Positions 1 to 9,624 of a DNA stretch of 64,000 bases are shown here, piece after piece (within the stretch, counting starts at the first letter, position 1; the number at the start of each line of letters is the position of its first letter). The translations under genes were made by a program, and so were the position numbers. Origin of the DNA: Propionispora sp. 2/2-37 (lineage in GTDB: Bacteria; Bacillota; Negativicutes; Propionisporales; Propionisporaceae); the NCBI RefSeq assembly GCF_001298735.1, contig NZ_CYSP01000009.1, positions 62,001 to 126,000 of the forward strand. The letters are read 5' to 3'. The notes under the pieces were generated by a model. That model was given only the letters and a program-made list of their open reading frames with translations, searched no databases and had not been told where the DNA came from.

Positions 1-1569
1 GAAGCTTTGCCGCCGGAAGAGGATCCAACTGAAATTCCGGAAATTGAGGATGATGAAAAAAGTCTGGTTTTACGTCCTCCGGTTGTAACGGTTATGGGGC
101 ATGTCGACCATGGGAAAACTTCTTTGCTCGATGCTATCAGAAAAACCCGTGTCACGCAGCAGGAAGCAGGCGGTATTACCCAGCATATTGGTGCTTATCA
201 GGTAAATTGCCAGGGTAAGAAAATTGTATTTTTGGATACTCCGGGGCATGAAGCTTTTACAGCTATGCGTGCCCGCGGCGCACAAGTTACGGATATTGCT
301 ATTTTGGTCGTAGCTGCCGATGACGGGGTCATGCCGCAAACGATTGAAGCCATTAATCATGCTAAATCGGCAAAAGTACCTATTATTGTTGCCATCAATA
401 AAATGGACCGTCCGGGGGCCAATCCCGACCGGGTTAAACAACAGCTTGCTGATCACGGGCTGATTCCGGAAGATTGGGGCGGCGATACAATTATGGTGCC
501 TGTTTCAGCACACCAACGAACAGGTATTGAAGAACTTTTGGAAATGATTCTGTTGGTAGCGGAGATGCAGGAAATTAAGGCCAATCCCAACCGTGCTGCC
601 TATGGTATCATTATTGAAGCTGAATTGGATAAAGGCCGTGGCCCGGTAGCGACCGTTCTGGTGCAAAAAGGAACCTTGCGTATTGGCGATTCCATTATAG
701 CAGGTACGGCTTATGGCAAGGTTCGTGCTATGGTAAATGACCGGGGTGAAAAGGTTAAAAAAGCCGAGCCATCTACACCGGTTGAAGTTTTGGGACTGGC
801 CGATGTACCGCAGGCGGGGGATATTTTAGCTGCTGTCGATGAAAAAGTGGCCCGGGCGGTTGCGGAAAAACGCGTTGCTAAACGGCGTACAGAAGAAATG
901 CAGCAGGCACAAAAAGTTTCCTTGGATGATTTGTTTAAACAAATCCAGGAAGGCAATATAAAAGATCTGAATATTGTTATTAAAGCAGATGTGCAGGGAT
1001 CTATTGAAGCCTTGCGCCAATCACTGCTTGGCCTGAACACTAATGAAGAGGTAAGGGTCAGTATCGTCCATGCCGGAGTCGGAGCGATCAATGAATCAGA
1101 CGTTATGCTGGCTTCAGCTTCCAATGCACTGATTCTTGGTTTTAATGTACGGCCTGACGGCAATGCACGCAAAGCGGCCGAAAACGAGAAGGTGGATATC
1201 CGCACCTATCGCGTCATTTATGAGGCGATCAATGATGTGGAAGCGGCAATGACAGGTATGTTGGCACCGGAATATAAGGAAGTTGTCCAGGGACGCTTGG
1301 AAGTCAGAAAAGTAATTTCCGTACCTAAAACGGTGGTGGCCGGTTCTTATGTACTGGAGGGAAAAGTAACCAATTCATCGCAAGTGCGTATTGTTCGTAA
1401 TGGTGTTGTTATTCACGAGGGAGAAATAGAAGCTTTGCGACGGTTCAAAGATGATGTTAAAGAAGTGGCAGCCGGTTATGAGTGCGGTATTTCCGTGGAA
1501 AAATTCCGGGATATTAAAGAAGGCGACATCATTGAAGCCTTTATTATGGAAGAAACAAAAAAAAGCTAG
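1..1569 (+). CDS. infB: Translation initiation factor IF-2 (5' end outside window)
   Basis: GTPase that places initiator tRNA on the 30S subunit and promotes subunit joining. The reading frame is open from base 1, so the N-terminal linker is cut off and only the last 522 codons are seen. The G domain is complete: GHVDHGKT (P-loop), DTPGHEAF (G3) and NKMD (G4), followed by the beta-barrel domain II, the IF2 core domain and the C-terminal fMet-tRNA-binding barrel. It is followed after 20 bases by rbfA, as in the Bacillus nusA-infB-rbfA operon. Nothing in the visible part is unusual. Confidence 0.98.
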   Translation, partial: EALPPEEDPTEIPEIEDDEKSLVLRPPVVTVMGHVDHGKTSLLDAIRKTRVTQQEAGGITQHIGAYQVNCQGKKIVFLDTPGHEAFTAMRARGAQVTDIAILVVAADDGVMPQTIEAINHAKSAKVPIIVAINKMDRPGANPDRVKQQLADHGLIPEDWGGDTIMVPVSAHQRTGIEELLEMILLVAEMQEIKANPNRAAYGIIIEAELDKGRGPVATVLVQKGTLRIGDSIIAGTAYGKVRAMVNDRGEKVKKAEPSTPVEVLGLADVPQAGDILAAVDEKVARAVAEKRVAKRRTEEMQQAQKVSLDDLFKQIQEGNIKDLNIVIKADVQGSIEALRQSLLGLNTNEEVRVSIVHAGVGAINESDVMLASASNALILGFNVRPDGNARKAAENEKVDIRTYRVIYEAINDVEAAMTGMLAPEYKEVVQGRLEVRKVISVPKTVVAGSYVLEGKVTNSSQVRIVRNGVVIHEGEIEALRRFKDDVKEVAAGYECGISVEKFRDIKEGDIIEAFIMEETKKS

Positions 1570-1589
1570 TTTAAGAACGGAGGGTGGGT

Positions 1590-1946
1590 ATGGGACAACT
1601 CCGGGTTGAGAAGGTTCAGGCGTTTATCAAACAGGAAGCTAGTAAAATGATTCTGAATGAACTGAAAGATCCGCGCATCGGGTTTGTTACGGTAACCCAG
1701 GTTGAGGTGAGTGGTGATTTAAGGCATGCTAAGATTTATTTAAGTTTAATGGGCAGTGACGAGGAGAAAGCCAAATCTTGGCAAGGGCTTAGCAAGGCAG
1801 TGGGATTTTTGCGGACTGAAATCGGTAAACGGCTCAAGATGCGTTTTTCGCCGGAACTGACTTTGCATTTAGATGAATCGCTAGATTATAGTGAAAAAAT
1901 TCAAAAATTGTTATTAAAAATAAAACAAGACGAGGATACGAAATGA
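1590..1946 (+). CDS. rbfA: Ribosome-binding factor A
   Basis: Small KH-fold protein for late 30S maturation and cold adaptation (family knowledge). 118 residues, normal length, with the typical start LRVEKVQAFIKQEASKMI and the DPRIGFVTVTQVEVSGDL segment. I place the start at ATG 1590: GGAGG at 1579-1583 is six bases away. A GTG at 1584 in the same frame overlaps the Shine-Dalgarno sequence and is unlikely. The next gene starts one base after its stop codon, so the two are probably translationally coupled. Confidence 0.96.
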   Translation: MGQLRVEKVQAFIKQEASKMILNELKDPRIGFVTVTQVEVSGDLRHAKIYLSLMGSDEEKAKSWQGLSKAVGFLRTEIGKRLKMRFSPELTLHLDESLDYSEKIQKLLLKIKQDEDTK

Positions 1947-1947
1947 T

Positions 1948-2898
1948 ATGGAAATATCGTTTTCCCGGATAGCAGAATTACTAAAAACAGCCCGTAAAAT
2001 CATTTTGACCGGTCATATACATCCGGATGGTGATTGCCTGGGTTCCCTGTTAGCTCTTTATCACGCCCTTGTAGCCAGGGGTAAGGAAGTACAGATGCTT
2101 ATTGATGACAATATTCCGGTAACGTATCATTTCCTGCCGGGTATTGAGCAGATTGCCAGGCCGGTAGTTGAAACAACATGTGATGTGCTGGTGGTCCTTG
2201 ATGCTAGTGATGCGGAGAGAATAGGCAGGGTTGCCGGTATGGTGAAGGCACCTGTAATCAATATTGACCATCATGCTTCCAATCTCAAATTTGCCGATTA
2301 TTGGCTTCTTGACAACCAGGCTGCAGCAACCGGTGAATTGATTTTTGAATTGTTAGAGGAACTTAAATGTGAGATTACCTGCGATATAGCTGTATGTTTA
2401 TATACAGCCATCGCTACTGACTGCGGATTTTTTCGTTATGCCAATACAACTGCCAGAACTTTGCGTTATGCGGCTTTTTTAATTGAATGCGGTGCACAGC
2501 CGCATGTCATATCAGAATATATTGAAACAAAACCTTTGACAAGTATTATTGCGTTAGGTCAGGTACTGCAAACATTGGAATTTTATCTGGATGGTAAAAT
2601 TGCTTCCATATCCATTGACAGGGAATTGGGAGATTCTGTACAAAGTACCGAAGGGTTTATCAATTATCCGCGGACTATTGAAGGCGTGGAAGTTGCCATT
2701 ATGTTTAAAGCGGACGAGGAGAATCTGATACGAATCAGCTTTCGCTCCAAACAAGTCGATGTGAGTAAGATTGCCTTGTCGTTCGGCGGTGGGGGACATG
2801 TTCGGGCGGCCGGATGCACTTTGGCAGGAACCTTAGCAGAAGTGAAAGCTAGTATTGTGGCTGCAGTTAGCAAAGAAATTCTGGAGAGCGACGTATGA
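1948..2898 (+). CDS. nrnA: DHH-family nanoRNase/pAp phosphatase (NrnA-like)
   Basis: Cytoplasmic DHH/DHHA1 phosphoesterase that degrades 2-5 nt RNAs and, in many Firmicutes, dephosphorylates pAp or c-di-AMP breakdown products. 316 residues. The DHH domain shows HIHPDGDCLGS (about residue 23), VVLDASD and the signature IDHHAS (about 108); the C-terminal DHHA1 domain carries FGGGGHVRAAGCTL. It lies between rbfA and truB as in many Clostridia. Its stop overlaps the truB start (ATGA). Which substrate dominates cannot be told from sequence. Confidence 0.93.
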   Translation: MEISFSRIAELLKTARKIILTGHIHPDGDCLGSLLALYHALVARGKEVQMLIDDNIPVTYHFLPGIEQIARPVVETTCDVLVVLDASDAERIGRVAGMVKAPVINIDHHASNLKFADYWLLDNQAAATGELIFELLEELKCEITCDIAVCLYTAIATDCGFFRYANTTARTLRYAAFLIECGAQPHVISEYIETKPLTSIIALGQVLQTLEFYLDGKIASISIDRELGDSVQSTEGFINYPRTIEGVEVAIMFKADEENLIRISFRSKQVDVSKIALSFGGGGHVRAAGCTLAGTLAEVKASIVAAVSKEILESDV

Positions 2899-3764
2899 CG
2901 GCAGGAGTTATTAATGTATTAAAACCGCCGGGAATGACCTCACACGACGTAGTCTCCTTCATCCGTAGGACCTATGGTATAAAACGTGTGGGGCATGCAG
3001 GTACGCTGGACCCGGCTGCTACCGGTGTTTTACCGGTTTTTTTCGGCCAGGCTACGCGCATGATCGAATATGTAAGTGACTGTGATAAAAGTTACCGGGT
3101 GGAGTTGACTTTTGGATATGCTACCGATACTGGTGACGATACAGGGCGGATTATGGAAAGTGCCAAACCTCCTGCTATTGATGTTACTTTAGTACAGTCG
3201 GTTTTACAATCTTTTACTGGAGAGATTGAACAAGTTCCTCCCATGTATTCTGCAATAAAGATTGGCGGGAAAAAACTCTATGAACTGGCACGGTCGGGTG
3301 CTACTGTAGAACGGAAACCACGTAAGGTAACAATTTCGGCGATCAACCTGTTAAAAACCAATACCAATTCCATTCTTTTTGATGTAAATTGTTCCAAAGG
3401 CACTTATATACGTTCTTTATGCATTGATATTGGACAAAAGATAGGATGCCCGGCGGTTATGTCATTTTTAGTCCGGACCAGGGTTGGACAGTTTTTGTTG
3501 CAAGATGCACGGACTTTGGAAGAAATCGGATTACAAGCAGAGACGGCCTGTCAGCCGGTGGACAGCGCGCTTCAGCATCTGCCTGCTATCGAACTTACTG
3601 TAGAGCAGGTCCAGGCTTTTCGGCATGGGCAAAAGATCATTTGCCAGAAAAACGCGGCAGGACCGATTCGAATTTATGATCAGAATCATTGTCTTATCGG
3701 TATAGGAAAACAATCCGAAACGGCAATGCTGATTCCGTTAAAGGTTTTTCCGGCAGGAAATTAG
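2895..3764 (+). CDS. truB: tRNA pseudouridine-55 synthase
   Basis: Makes pseudouridine at position 55 in the T-loop of tRNAs. 289 residues with the catalytic motif GHAGTLDPAATGVLPV (Asp about residue 40) and the KKLYELAR and KGTYIRSL motifs of the TruB core. The C-terminal part has room for a small PUA-like domain. It starts inside the nrnA stop codon (ATGA overlap), so it is likely translated by coupling. Confidence 0.96.
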   Translation: MTAGVINVLKPPGMTSHDVVSFIRRTYGIKRVGHAGTLDPAATGVLPVFFGQATRMIEYVSDCDKSYRVELTFGYATDTGDDTGRIMESAKPPAIDVTLVQSVLQSFTGEIEQVPPMYSAIKIGGKKLYELARSGATVERKPRKVTISAINLLKTNTNSILFDVNCSKGTYIRSLCIDIGQKIGCPAVMSFLVRTRVGQFLLQDARTLEEIGLQAETACQPVDSALQHLPAIELTVEQVQAFRHGQKIICQKNAAGPIRIYDQNHCLIGIGKQSETAMLIPLKVFPAGN

Positions 3765-3798
3765 TCTGAAAGCCGGATGCGGTGACGAGGGGAGTAGA

Positions 3799-4728
3799 AT
3801 GGAGAGATTCAATGAGATTGTAACGCTTAAAGACCGGTATAAAAATGTGGTTATCGCATTAGGTACTTTCGATGGTTTGCATATCGGACATCAAAGCGTG
3901 ATTAATAAAGCCGTTGCACGCGCCCGAGCTTGTGACGGCACCAGCGTAGTATTTACTTTCAGCAATCATCCGCTTTCCATGCTGGATCCGGAACGTTGCC
4001 CGCCGCAACTTGTAACGTTGCAGGAGAAAATCAAACTGCTGGCCGGTATGGGAGTCGATGTTTTATTTACCGTTCCGTTTACACCGTCTTTTCTAACGCT
4101 AAAAGCAGAACAGTTTATTCAGTTGTTGGCAGATCACTTTCAGCCAAGACATATTGTAGTAGGACCTAATTATTCTTTTGGCAGCAAAAGTGCCGGCACA
4201 CCGGAGTTGTTGCGGGCCGCAGGCTGTAACTATCATTTTTTTGTTGATGTGGAACCGGCGGTTAAAATTGATGATCAGGTAGTAAGCAGTACATTGATTA
4301 GACAGTTGATTAGTGAGGGCAGGGTTAGTCAGGCAGAACGGTTTTTAGGACGGCCTTTTGCACTGGCCGGACAAGTGGTTGGTGGCGAAAAAAGGGGACG
4401 AACCATAGGTTTTCCCACTGCTAATATCAAAATTGATATAAGTCTGGCTATACCGGCTAATGGTGTGTATGCTGTCAGGGTTTTTGCTAGGGGACAAATT
4501 TATAATGGTGTGGCCAATATTGGAACCAATCCGACTTTCCAGGGCGTACAAAAACGTCTGGAAGTGCATCTGCTTGACTTTGCCGGTAATTTATACGATT
4601 CTACGATTGAAGTCCATTTTTTGGCCTGGCTGCGCGGAGAAACTGTTTTTAAAGACATTGAGGAATTGAAATTGCAGATTATCCGGGATATTGAAACTGC
4701 ACAGCGCTATTTTCCTTCTACAACATAA
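3799..4728 (+). CDS. ribF: Bifunctional riboflavin kinase/FAD synthetase
   Basis: Converts riboflavin to FMN and FMN to FAD. 309 residues, normal size. The N-terminal adenylyltransferase domain has LGTFDGLHIGHQ (about residue 22) and ISSTLIR-type S-S-T-L-I-R (about 162). The C-terminal kinase domain has RGRTIGFPTANI. A good SD (GAGGGGAG) precedes ATG 3799. It follows truB by 34 bases and is the last gene before a new promoter in front of rpsO, the same order as B. subtilis truB-ribC-rpsO. Confidence 0.96.
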   Translation: MERFNEIVTLKDRYKNVVIALGTFDGLHIGHQSVINKAVARARACDGTSVVFTFSNHPLSMLDPERCPPQLVTLQEKIKLLAGMGVDVLFTVPFTPSFLTLKAEQFIQLLADHFQPRHIVVGPNYSFGSKSAGTPELLRAAGCNYHFFVDVEPAVKIDDQVVSSTLIRQLISEGRVSQAERFLGRPFALAGQVVGGEKRGRTIGFPTANIKIDISLAIPANGVYAVRVFARGQIYNGVANIGTNPTFQGVQKRLEVHLLDFAGNLYDSTIEVHFLAWLRGETVFKDIEELKLQIIRDIETAQRYFPSTT

Positions 4729-4744
4729 ATTTTTATATTATTAT

Positions 4745-4773
4745 TTGCATTACCTGATTGATTATGGTAAAAT
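4745..4773 (+). promoter_or_regulatory. Sigma-A-type promoter of rpsO
   Basis: TTGCAT at 4745-4750, a 17-base spacer, and TAAAAT at 4768-4773. It lies 16 bases beyond the ribF stop. Confidence 0.6.
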
Positions 4774-4779
4774 CAGACT

Positions 4780-4894
4780 TGTGCTACCAGTTGATTTCTA
4801 GCAGTTAGGTAGCTGGCGAACCGTAGCGAGGATGATCGAACCTCCAACGATGATCTTGGCTAGCGGGGATAGAAAGTAAAAAAGGAGGTGTTTT
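4780..4894 (+). promoter_or_regulatory. rpsO 5' leader, probable S15 autoregulatory RNA
   Basis: About 110 transcribed bases separate the promoter from rpsO. They contain several short complementary blocks (for example GCTACCAG near 4782 and TAGGTAGCTGG near 4806; GATCG and CGATG around 4833-4852). Firmicute rpsO leaders often fold into a three-way junction bound by S15. That this leader does so is inference from position and local complementarity; no recognised consensus was matched. Confidence 0.4.
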
Positions 4895-4897
4895 GTG

Positions 4898-5164
4898 ATG
4901 TTAACACCGGAATTAAAGCAACAGTTGATTGAGAAATATCGAGTACATGAAGCCGATACCGGATCACCGGAAGTACAGATTGCCATTTTGACGGAACGGA
5001 TTAATTATCTGACTGAACATTTAAAGGAACATAAAAAGGATCATCATTCCCGTCGCGGCCTTTTAAAGATGGTTGGTCAACGCCGAGGTCTGCTGAACTA
5101 CTTGCGTGATAATGATATTGCGCGGTATCGTTCTATTCTTGAAAAACTGAATTTGCGGAAATAG
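4898..5164 (+). CDS. rpsO: Small ribosomal subunit protein S15 (uS15)
   Basis: Primary 16S rRNA-binding protein of the 30S platform. 88 residues starting [14 protein letters not shown], with the conserved [13 protein letters not shown] and [15 protein letters not shown] motifs. ATG 4898 is chosen over the adjacent in-frame GTG 4895 because the family starts at this Met; both are at acceptable distance from AAGGAGGTG at 4882-4890. It has its own promoter and terminator, so it is monocistronic or only weakly linked to pnp. Confidence 0.96.
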   Translation: MLTPELKQQLIEKYRVHEADTGSPEVQIAILTERINYLTEHLKEHKKDHHSRRGLLKMVGQRRGLLNYLRDNDIARYRSILEKLNLRK

Positions 5165-5166
5165 TT

Positions 5167-5193
5167 AAAAGCGGGCTAATCCCGCTTTTAATT
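5167..5193 (+). terminator. Intrinsic terminator after rpsO
   Basis: AAAAGCGGG-CTAAT-CCCGCTTTT hairpin followed by AATTT. It separates rpsO from pnp, as in Bacillus. Confidence 0.85.
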
Positions 5194-5293
5194 TATTTGA
5201 CAGGTTAAATAATGATAAAAGAGGGAATAATAAAAAAAATGTCGAAGCACTATCTTTGGGATATTAAGGGGATATAGAGGAGGAAAAGCACAG

Positions 5294-7393
5294 ATGCATA
5301 GTTTTGAAACAATAGTAGGAGGCAGAAAACTGATTATTGAATCAGGAAAAATGGCTAAACAGGCCAGCGGTGCGGTACTGGTGCGCTACGGTGACACGGC
5401 AGTACTGGTAACCGCCACGGCGTCTGCTGAACCCCGGGAAGGAATTGATTTCTTTCCGTTAACTGTAGATTATGAAGAACGTCTATATTCAGTTGGCAAG
5501 ATTCCCGGAGGTTTTATTAAAAGAGAAGGGCGCCCCACTGAATCCGCTATTTTATCTGGACGTTTAATTGACAGGCCTATTCGTCCACTATTTGCGGAAG
5601 GATTTCGTAATGACGTGCAAGTAGTAGCAACTGTCATGTCGGTAGACCAAAATAATCCACCGGAAATACCGGCCATGATTGGAGCATCGTGTGCTTTATG
5701 CATATCTGATATTCCTTTCAACGGGCCGATTGCCGGTGTACGGATCGGATTAATCAATAATGAGTTTATTGTCAATCCTACTGTGGAGCAACAGGAGAGC
5801 AGCGATTTAAATCTTGTTGTTGCCGGTACCAAGGATGCAGTACTTATGGTAGAGGCCGGTGCGAATCAGTTATCGGAAGAAACCATGCTAGATGCGATTT
5901 CTTTTGGTCATGAAATTATTAAGGAAATTGTAGAGTTCCAGGACAAAATAGTAGCTCAAATAGGGAAAAGCAAACGCGAAATTAAATTATATGAGGTAGA
6001 CGCAGATATTAACGCCAAAGTGCGCGAATTTGCCGGTGATATTCTGGCAACTGCAGTACGGCATCCCGACAAATTAACACGCGAAGAGGAAATAAAGAAA
6101 GTTAAGACAATGACTCTTGAACATTTCGCTACAGAATACCCGGAAAACCAAAAAGAAATTTCGTATGTATTACAAAAAATGTTGAAAGAAATTGTACGTA
6201 AAATGATTACCATAGATAAGATCCGTCCGGACGGCAGAAAAGTGGATGAGGTCCGGCCTATTACCTGTGAGGTCGGTTTACTCGCCCGTACACATGGATC
6301 CGGTTTGTTTACCCGGGGGCAGACCCAAGTATTATCCATAACGACCCTAGGCGCTATCGGTGATGAGCAAATTCTTGATGGTCTGGGTGTTGAAGAGTCG
6401 AAACGTTACATGCATCATTATAATTTCCCGGCTTTTAGTGTTGGCGAGACAAAACCGTCCCGTGGACCGGGGCGACGTGAAATTGGGCATGGAGCACTGG
6501 CTGAACGAGCTTTGCTGCCTGTTATCCCTTCTGAAGCGGAATTCCCCTATACTATCCGGGTGGTATCCGAAGTATTGGAATCGAACGGTTCTACTTCCAT
6601 GGGAAGTGTGTGCGGCAGCACAATGTCGCTGATGGATGCCGGTGTACCGGTTAAGGCACCTGTATCCGGGGTGGCCATGGGATTGGTTAAAGACGGTGAT
6701 CACTTTACTATTCTAACCGACATTCAGGGAATGGAAGATGCTCTGGGCGATATGGACTTTAAAGTAGCCGGTACGGCAGAAGGTATCACTGCTATGCAAA
6801 TGGACATGAAAATTGCGGGCATAACCAGGGAAATTTTCATAGAAGCTTTGGAACAAGCAAAGCGGGGCCGCATGCACATACGCCAGAAAATGTTGGAAGC
6901 CATTCAGGAACCGCGTAAAGAATTGTCGCCGTTTGCACCGCGGATTATTACCATGGAAATTGATCCTGATAAAATTCGCGATGTGATTGGACCAGGCGGC
7001 AAAATCATTAAAAAGATTATCGAAGAAACAGGTGTCAGCATTGATATTGAAGATGACGGTAAAGTCTTTATTGCCGCTGTCGATGTAGAAGCCGGGCAGA
7101 AGGCTGTCAGAATTATTGAGAATTTAATCCGTGAAGTTGAAGTTGGCGGAATATATAATGGTAAAGTAACGCGTCTGATGAATTTCGGTGCATTTGTAGA
7201 AATTCTGCCTGGTAAAGAAGGTTTGGTACATATCTCTCAACTGGCTCGTGAACGAGTTGCCAAAGTAGAGGATGTAGTCAAAGTAGGAGATGAAGTTTTG
7301 GTGAAAGTTACCGAAATTGATCGTCAGGGACGCATCAATCTTTCCCGTAAAGAACTGTTAAAAGCCGAACCGGACAATAAAGACCACGCATAA
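5294..7393 (+). CDS. pnp: Polyribonucleotide nucleotidyltransferase (PNPase)
   Basis: 3'-5' phosphorolytic exoribonuclease, trimeric, part of mRNA decay with RNase Y and RNase J, both also in this window. 699 residues. Two RNase PH domains (about 10-140 and 325-465) flank an all-alpha linker; a KH domain follows with [13 protein letters not shown] (about 566) and an S1 domain with [19 protein letters not shown] (about 627-650). SD AGGAGGAAAAG precedes ATG 5294. Domain order and length are ordinary. Confidence 0.98.
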   Translation: MHSFETIVGGRKLIIESGKMAKQASGAVLVRYGDTAVLVTATASAEPREGIDFFPLTVDYEERLYSVGKIPGGFIKREGRPTESAILSGRLIDRPIRPLFAEGFRNDVQVVATVMSVDQNNPPEIPAMIGASCALCISDIPFNGPIAGVRIGLINNEFIVNPTVEQQESSDLNLVVAGTKDAVLMVEAGANQLSEETMLDAISFGHEIIKEIVEFQDKIVAQIGKSKREIKLYEVDADINAKVREFAGDILATAVRHPDKLTREEEIKKVKTMTLEHFATEYPENQKEISYVLQKMLKEIVRKMITIDKIRPDGRKVDEVRPITCEVGLLARTHGSGLFTRGQTQVLSITTLGAIGDEQILDGLGVEESKRYMHHYNFPAFSVGETKPSRGPGRREIGHGALAERALLPVIPSEAEFPYTIRVVSEVLESNGSTSMGSVCGSTMSLMDAGVPVKAPVSGVAMGLVKDGDHFTILTDIQGMEDALGDMDFKVAGTAEGITAMQMDMKIAGITREIFIEALEQAKRGRMHIRQKMLEAIQEPRKELSPFAPRIITMEIDPDKIRDVIGPGGKIIKKIIEETGVSIDIEDDGKVFIAAVDVEAGQKAVRIIENLIREVEVGGIYNGKVTRLMNFGAFVEILPGKEGLVHISQLARERVAKVEDVVKVGDEVLVKVTEIDRQGRINLSRKELLKAEPDNKDHA

Positions 7394-7398
7394 TTGGT

Positions 7399-7428
7399 AA
7401 AACATAAACCATTTGGTTTATGTTTTTT
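7399..7428 (+). terminator. Intrinsic terminator after pnp
   Basis: AACATAAACC-ATTT-GGTTTATGTT hairpin followed by a T run. Confidence 0.85.
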
Positions 7429-7515
7429 ACTTTTCATGAAAAAGCCACTACATTAATACATTTACCATAGGATAAATAATTCACTGCCTAAAGGCAGTGT
7501 TCAACAGGAGTGATT

Positions 7516-8235
7516 ATGGTGAAATGGATGATCGTGGCACGTATACAAAGCTGGTATATTTTTTTTGCGGCCGGGATTTTCCTGGTAATGGCTGCTTTAT
7601 CCGGATTTATACAACCCCTTGTTTCGGTAGTAGAGCAACAGGGAAAGCCGCAGGCAATTTTTCATGGAAACTTAGCCAATCCTAAAGTGGCATTTGCCTG
7701 TAATGTATTCTGGGGTGAAGAATTTTTGCCGGAAATGTTAGCCACGTTAGATCAAAATCAGGTCAAAATTACCTTTTTTATCGGGGGAAGCTGGGCCAAA
7801 AGGTATCCAGATGTTTTAACCGACATAGCCCGGCGTGGACATGAATTAGGCAATCACACTTATAGCCATCCCCACCCGAACAGTATAAGCGCAGAGAAAA
7901 ATCAGGAAGAGATTATTCGTACGGAAGAGCTAATAAAGGAACTTACCGGAATAAAAACGACACTGTATGCGCCGCCTTATGGTGAATATAATGATATGGT
8001 GTTGCAGGCTGCCGCTGGGTTAGGCTATAAAAATATCATGTGGAGCATTGATACAATTGACTGGAAGCGTCCGGCACCGCAGGTCATTACAGACAGGGTG
8101 CTTAAGAAAATACACAATGGTGCCATTATTTTAATGCATCCTACCCAGCCGACCATGACCGCTCTTCCTGTTTTGATTCAAGAATTGCAAAAACGAGGAT
8201 ATACAGTATCCACGGTATCTGATATACTTCAATAG
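7516..8235 (+). CDS. ylxY: YlxY-type polysaccharide deacetylase-fold protein, altered active site
   Basis: About 239 residues: an N-terminal membrane anchor (WYIFFAAGIFLVMAALSGFI) and a NodB/CE4 domain facing outside. Start ATG 7516 is five bases after AGGAG; a GTG at 7510 is inside that SD. Its position after pnp matches B. subtilis ylxY, a family confined to spore-formers. The metal-binding pair of motif 2, HTYSH, is kept. In motif 1 the usual TFDDG reads ACNVF, so both Asp are lost, and the motif 3 Arg (RPPY) is Ala (APPYGEY). A standard deacetylase mechanism is therefore doubtful; a structural or altered role in spore or wall assembly is possible. Confidence 0.85.
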   Translation: MVKWMIVARIQSWYIFFAAGIFLVMAALSGFIQPLVSVVEQQGKPQAIFHGNLANPKVAFACNVFWGEEFLPEMLATLDQNQVKITFFIGGSWAKRYPDVLTDIARRGHELGNHTYSHPHPNSISAEKNQEEIIRTEELIKELTGIKTTLYAPPYGEYNDMVLQAAAGLGYKNIMWSIDTIDWKRPAPQVITDRVLKKIHNGAIILMHPTQPTMTALPVLIQELQKRGYTVSTVSDILQ

Positions 8236-8240
8236 TAAAA

Positions 8241-8269
8241 ATAGGCATATAATTGCCTGTTTTTTTTAT
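8241..8269 (+). terminator. Terminator after ylxY
   Basis: AGGCA-TATAAT-TGCCT hairpin followed by GTTTTTTTT. Confidence 0.7.
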
Positions 8270-8297
8270 TGATATAATCTGTTAAGTATGATATTAT
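8269..8297 (+). promoter_or_regulatory. Sigma-A-type promoter for the GH18/amidase pair
   Basis: TTGATA (8269-8274), 17-base spacer, TATTAT (8292-8297), about 90 bases before the GH18 gene. Confidence 0.6.
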
Positions 8298-8389
8298 GTT
8301 TACATAAAAACTATGAAATAACATGGTTTTTTTTTGTTGGGATCAAATTTTGAAGGGAAAGACCAATTTGGCGGAATGGAGGTTGATAT

Positions 8390-9601
8390 ATGAAACACTA
8401 TGCTAAGCATGTGACCTGGATAGTAGTTTTTATGATGATGATGACTATGTTTGCAGCGTCAACTCCCGCCTATGCTTTTTCAGTCAATGATTTGCTAGGC
8501 TCTTCATCGGGCATGTCAGGCGGTGGAGGATTGCTGGACATCATCATTGGATTACTATTAGGAAACATTCTGGGAAAATCAGCAGACATTCCTGAGGGAA
8601 CAAATAATACAACAACATTTCCTACGGGGACCACAACCAAAAATAATAAAGAACTAGTAGGCTTTTATGCCGAATGGTGGGGTTCGGATACTTCTTCCTT
8701 TACATCGATGTCTAAACACACTGATATCATCAAAACTATTGCTCCTTTTTGGGCAACACTGCAGGAAAATGGCACAGTTTCTGACCGGGGAGGGGATAAT
8801 CATGCCGGTGTGGTGGAATTTGCCCATGAAAATGATATCTCAGTATTATTATTGGTGAATAATGAGAAACAAAAGAATGGTAATATCCCCATTCATACGA
8901 TATTGAATAATCCTGCATTGCGAACAAAAGCGATTACCAGCATGGAGGCATATATAAAAAAATACAATCTTGATGGCATCAATATTGACTTTGAAATGGT
9001 GCCGCCTGAAGACCGTGATAACTTATCAGCCTTTATGAAAGAACTGTACGGTCGCTTAAAACCACAGGGATATACAGTATCGATAGATGTTTTCCCGAAA
9101 CAGGATGAGTCCAATGATGTCGCTGCTGCTTATGATTATGCCGCGTTGGCAAAGTATGCCGATAAGATTATGGTCATGACTTATGATAACCACGGCATGT
9201 GGAGCGGTGCCGGGCCTATCGCTGATATTAATTGGGTAGAGAATAATTTAAAATACGCTTTAAAATATATCCCTAAAAACAAACTGTATCTTGGTATTGC
9301 CGGATATGGATACGACTGGTCGGCCAGGGGAGTGGAAAGTCTGGAATATGCTCCGCTTACAGCGTTGGCCGAAAAACACAATGCGACCATTAAGTGGGAT
9401 GATACTGCGAAGTCTCCTTATTTTTACTATACCGACGAAGCCGGTGTGGCACACGAGGTCTGGTTTGAAAATAGTGAGAGTCTAAAGCATAAACTTGATT
9501 TGGTGAACCAATATGATATTGCCGGTGCCGCCTTGTGGAAGCTTGGTGAGGAGGACCCAGGTTATTGGCGGGTGTTTAAGGACAAGCAGTTTAAAAAATA
9601 G
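8390..9601 (+). CDS. Secreted GH18-family glycoside hydrolase (spore-cortex/wall type)
   Basis: 403 residues with a cleavable signal peptide ending near AYAF (about residue 30). A Gly/Ser-rich hydrophobic stretch (about 35-70) and a Thr-rich linker follow, then a GH18 barrel from about residue 85. The catalytic motif DGINIDFE (about 193-200) is intact, including the acid Glu. VGFYAEWW and MTYDNHGMW are the other barrel strands seen. Such enzymes (YaaH, YdhD, SleL) cleave N-acetylglucosamine links in cortex or wall; chitinase activity is a less likely alternative. It is followed 23 bases later by an amidase whose N-terminal segment has the same design. Confidence 0.85.
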   Translation: MKHYAKHVTWIVVFMMMMTMFAASTPAYAFSVNDLLGSSSGMSGGGGLLDIIIGLLLGNILGKSADIPEGTNNTTTFPTGTTTKNNKELVGFYAEWWGSDTSSFTSMSKHTDIIKTIAPFWATLQENGTVSDRGGDNHAGVVEFAHENDISVLLLVNNEKQKNGNIPIHTILNNPALRTKAITSMEAYIKKYNLDGINIDFEMVPPEDRDNLSAFMKELYGRLKPQGYTVSIDVFPKQDESNDVAAAYDYAALAKYADKIMVMTYDNHGMWSGAGPIADINWVENNLKYALKYIPKNKLYLGIAGYGYDWSARGVESLEYAPLTALAEKHNATIKWDDTAKSPYFYYTDEAGVAHEVWFENSESLKHKLDLVNQYDIAGAALWKLGEEDPGYWRVFKDKQFKK

Positions 9602-9624
9602 GAGCAGCTAACAAGGAGGTTACG

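Noticed and set aside
711-1205. Minus-strand ORF of 164 codons inside infB
   Set aside because: Shadow of a strongly conserved coding region; no SD, Ser/Thr-rich low-information protein.
5197-5225. TTGACA before pnp as a promoter
   Set aside because: No acceptable -10 at 16-18 bases; pnp may be read from rpsO or from a promoter I cannot define.
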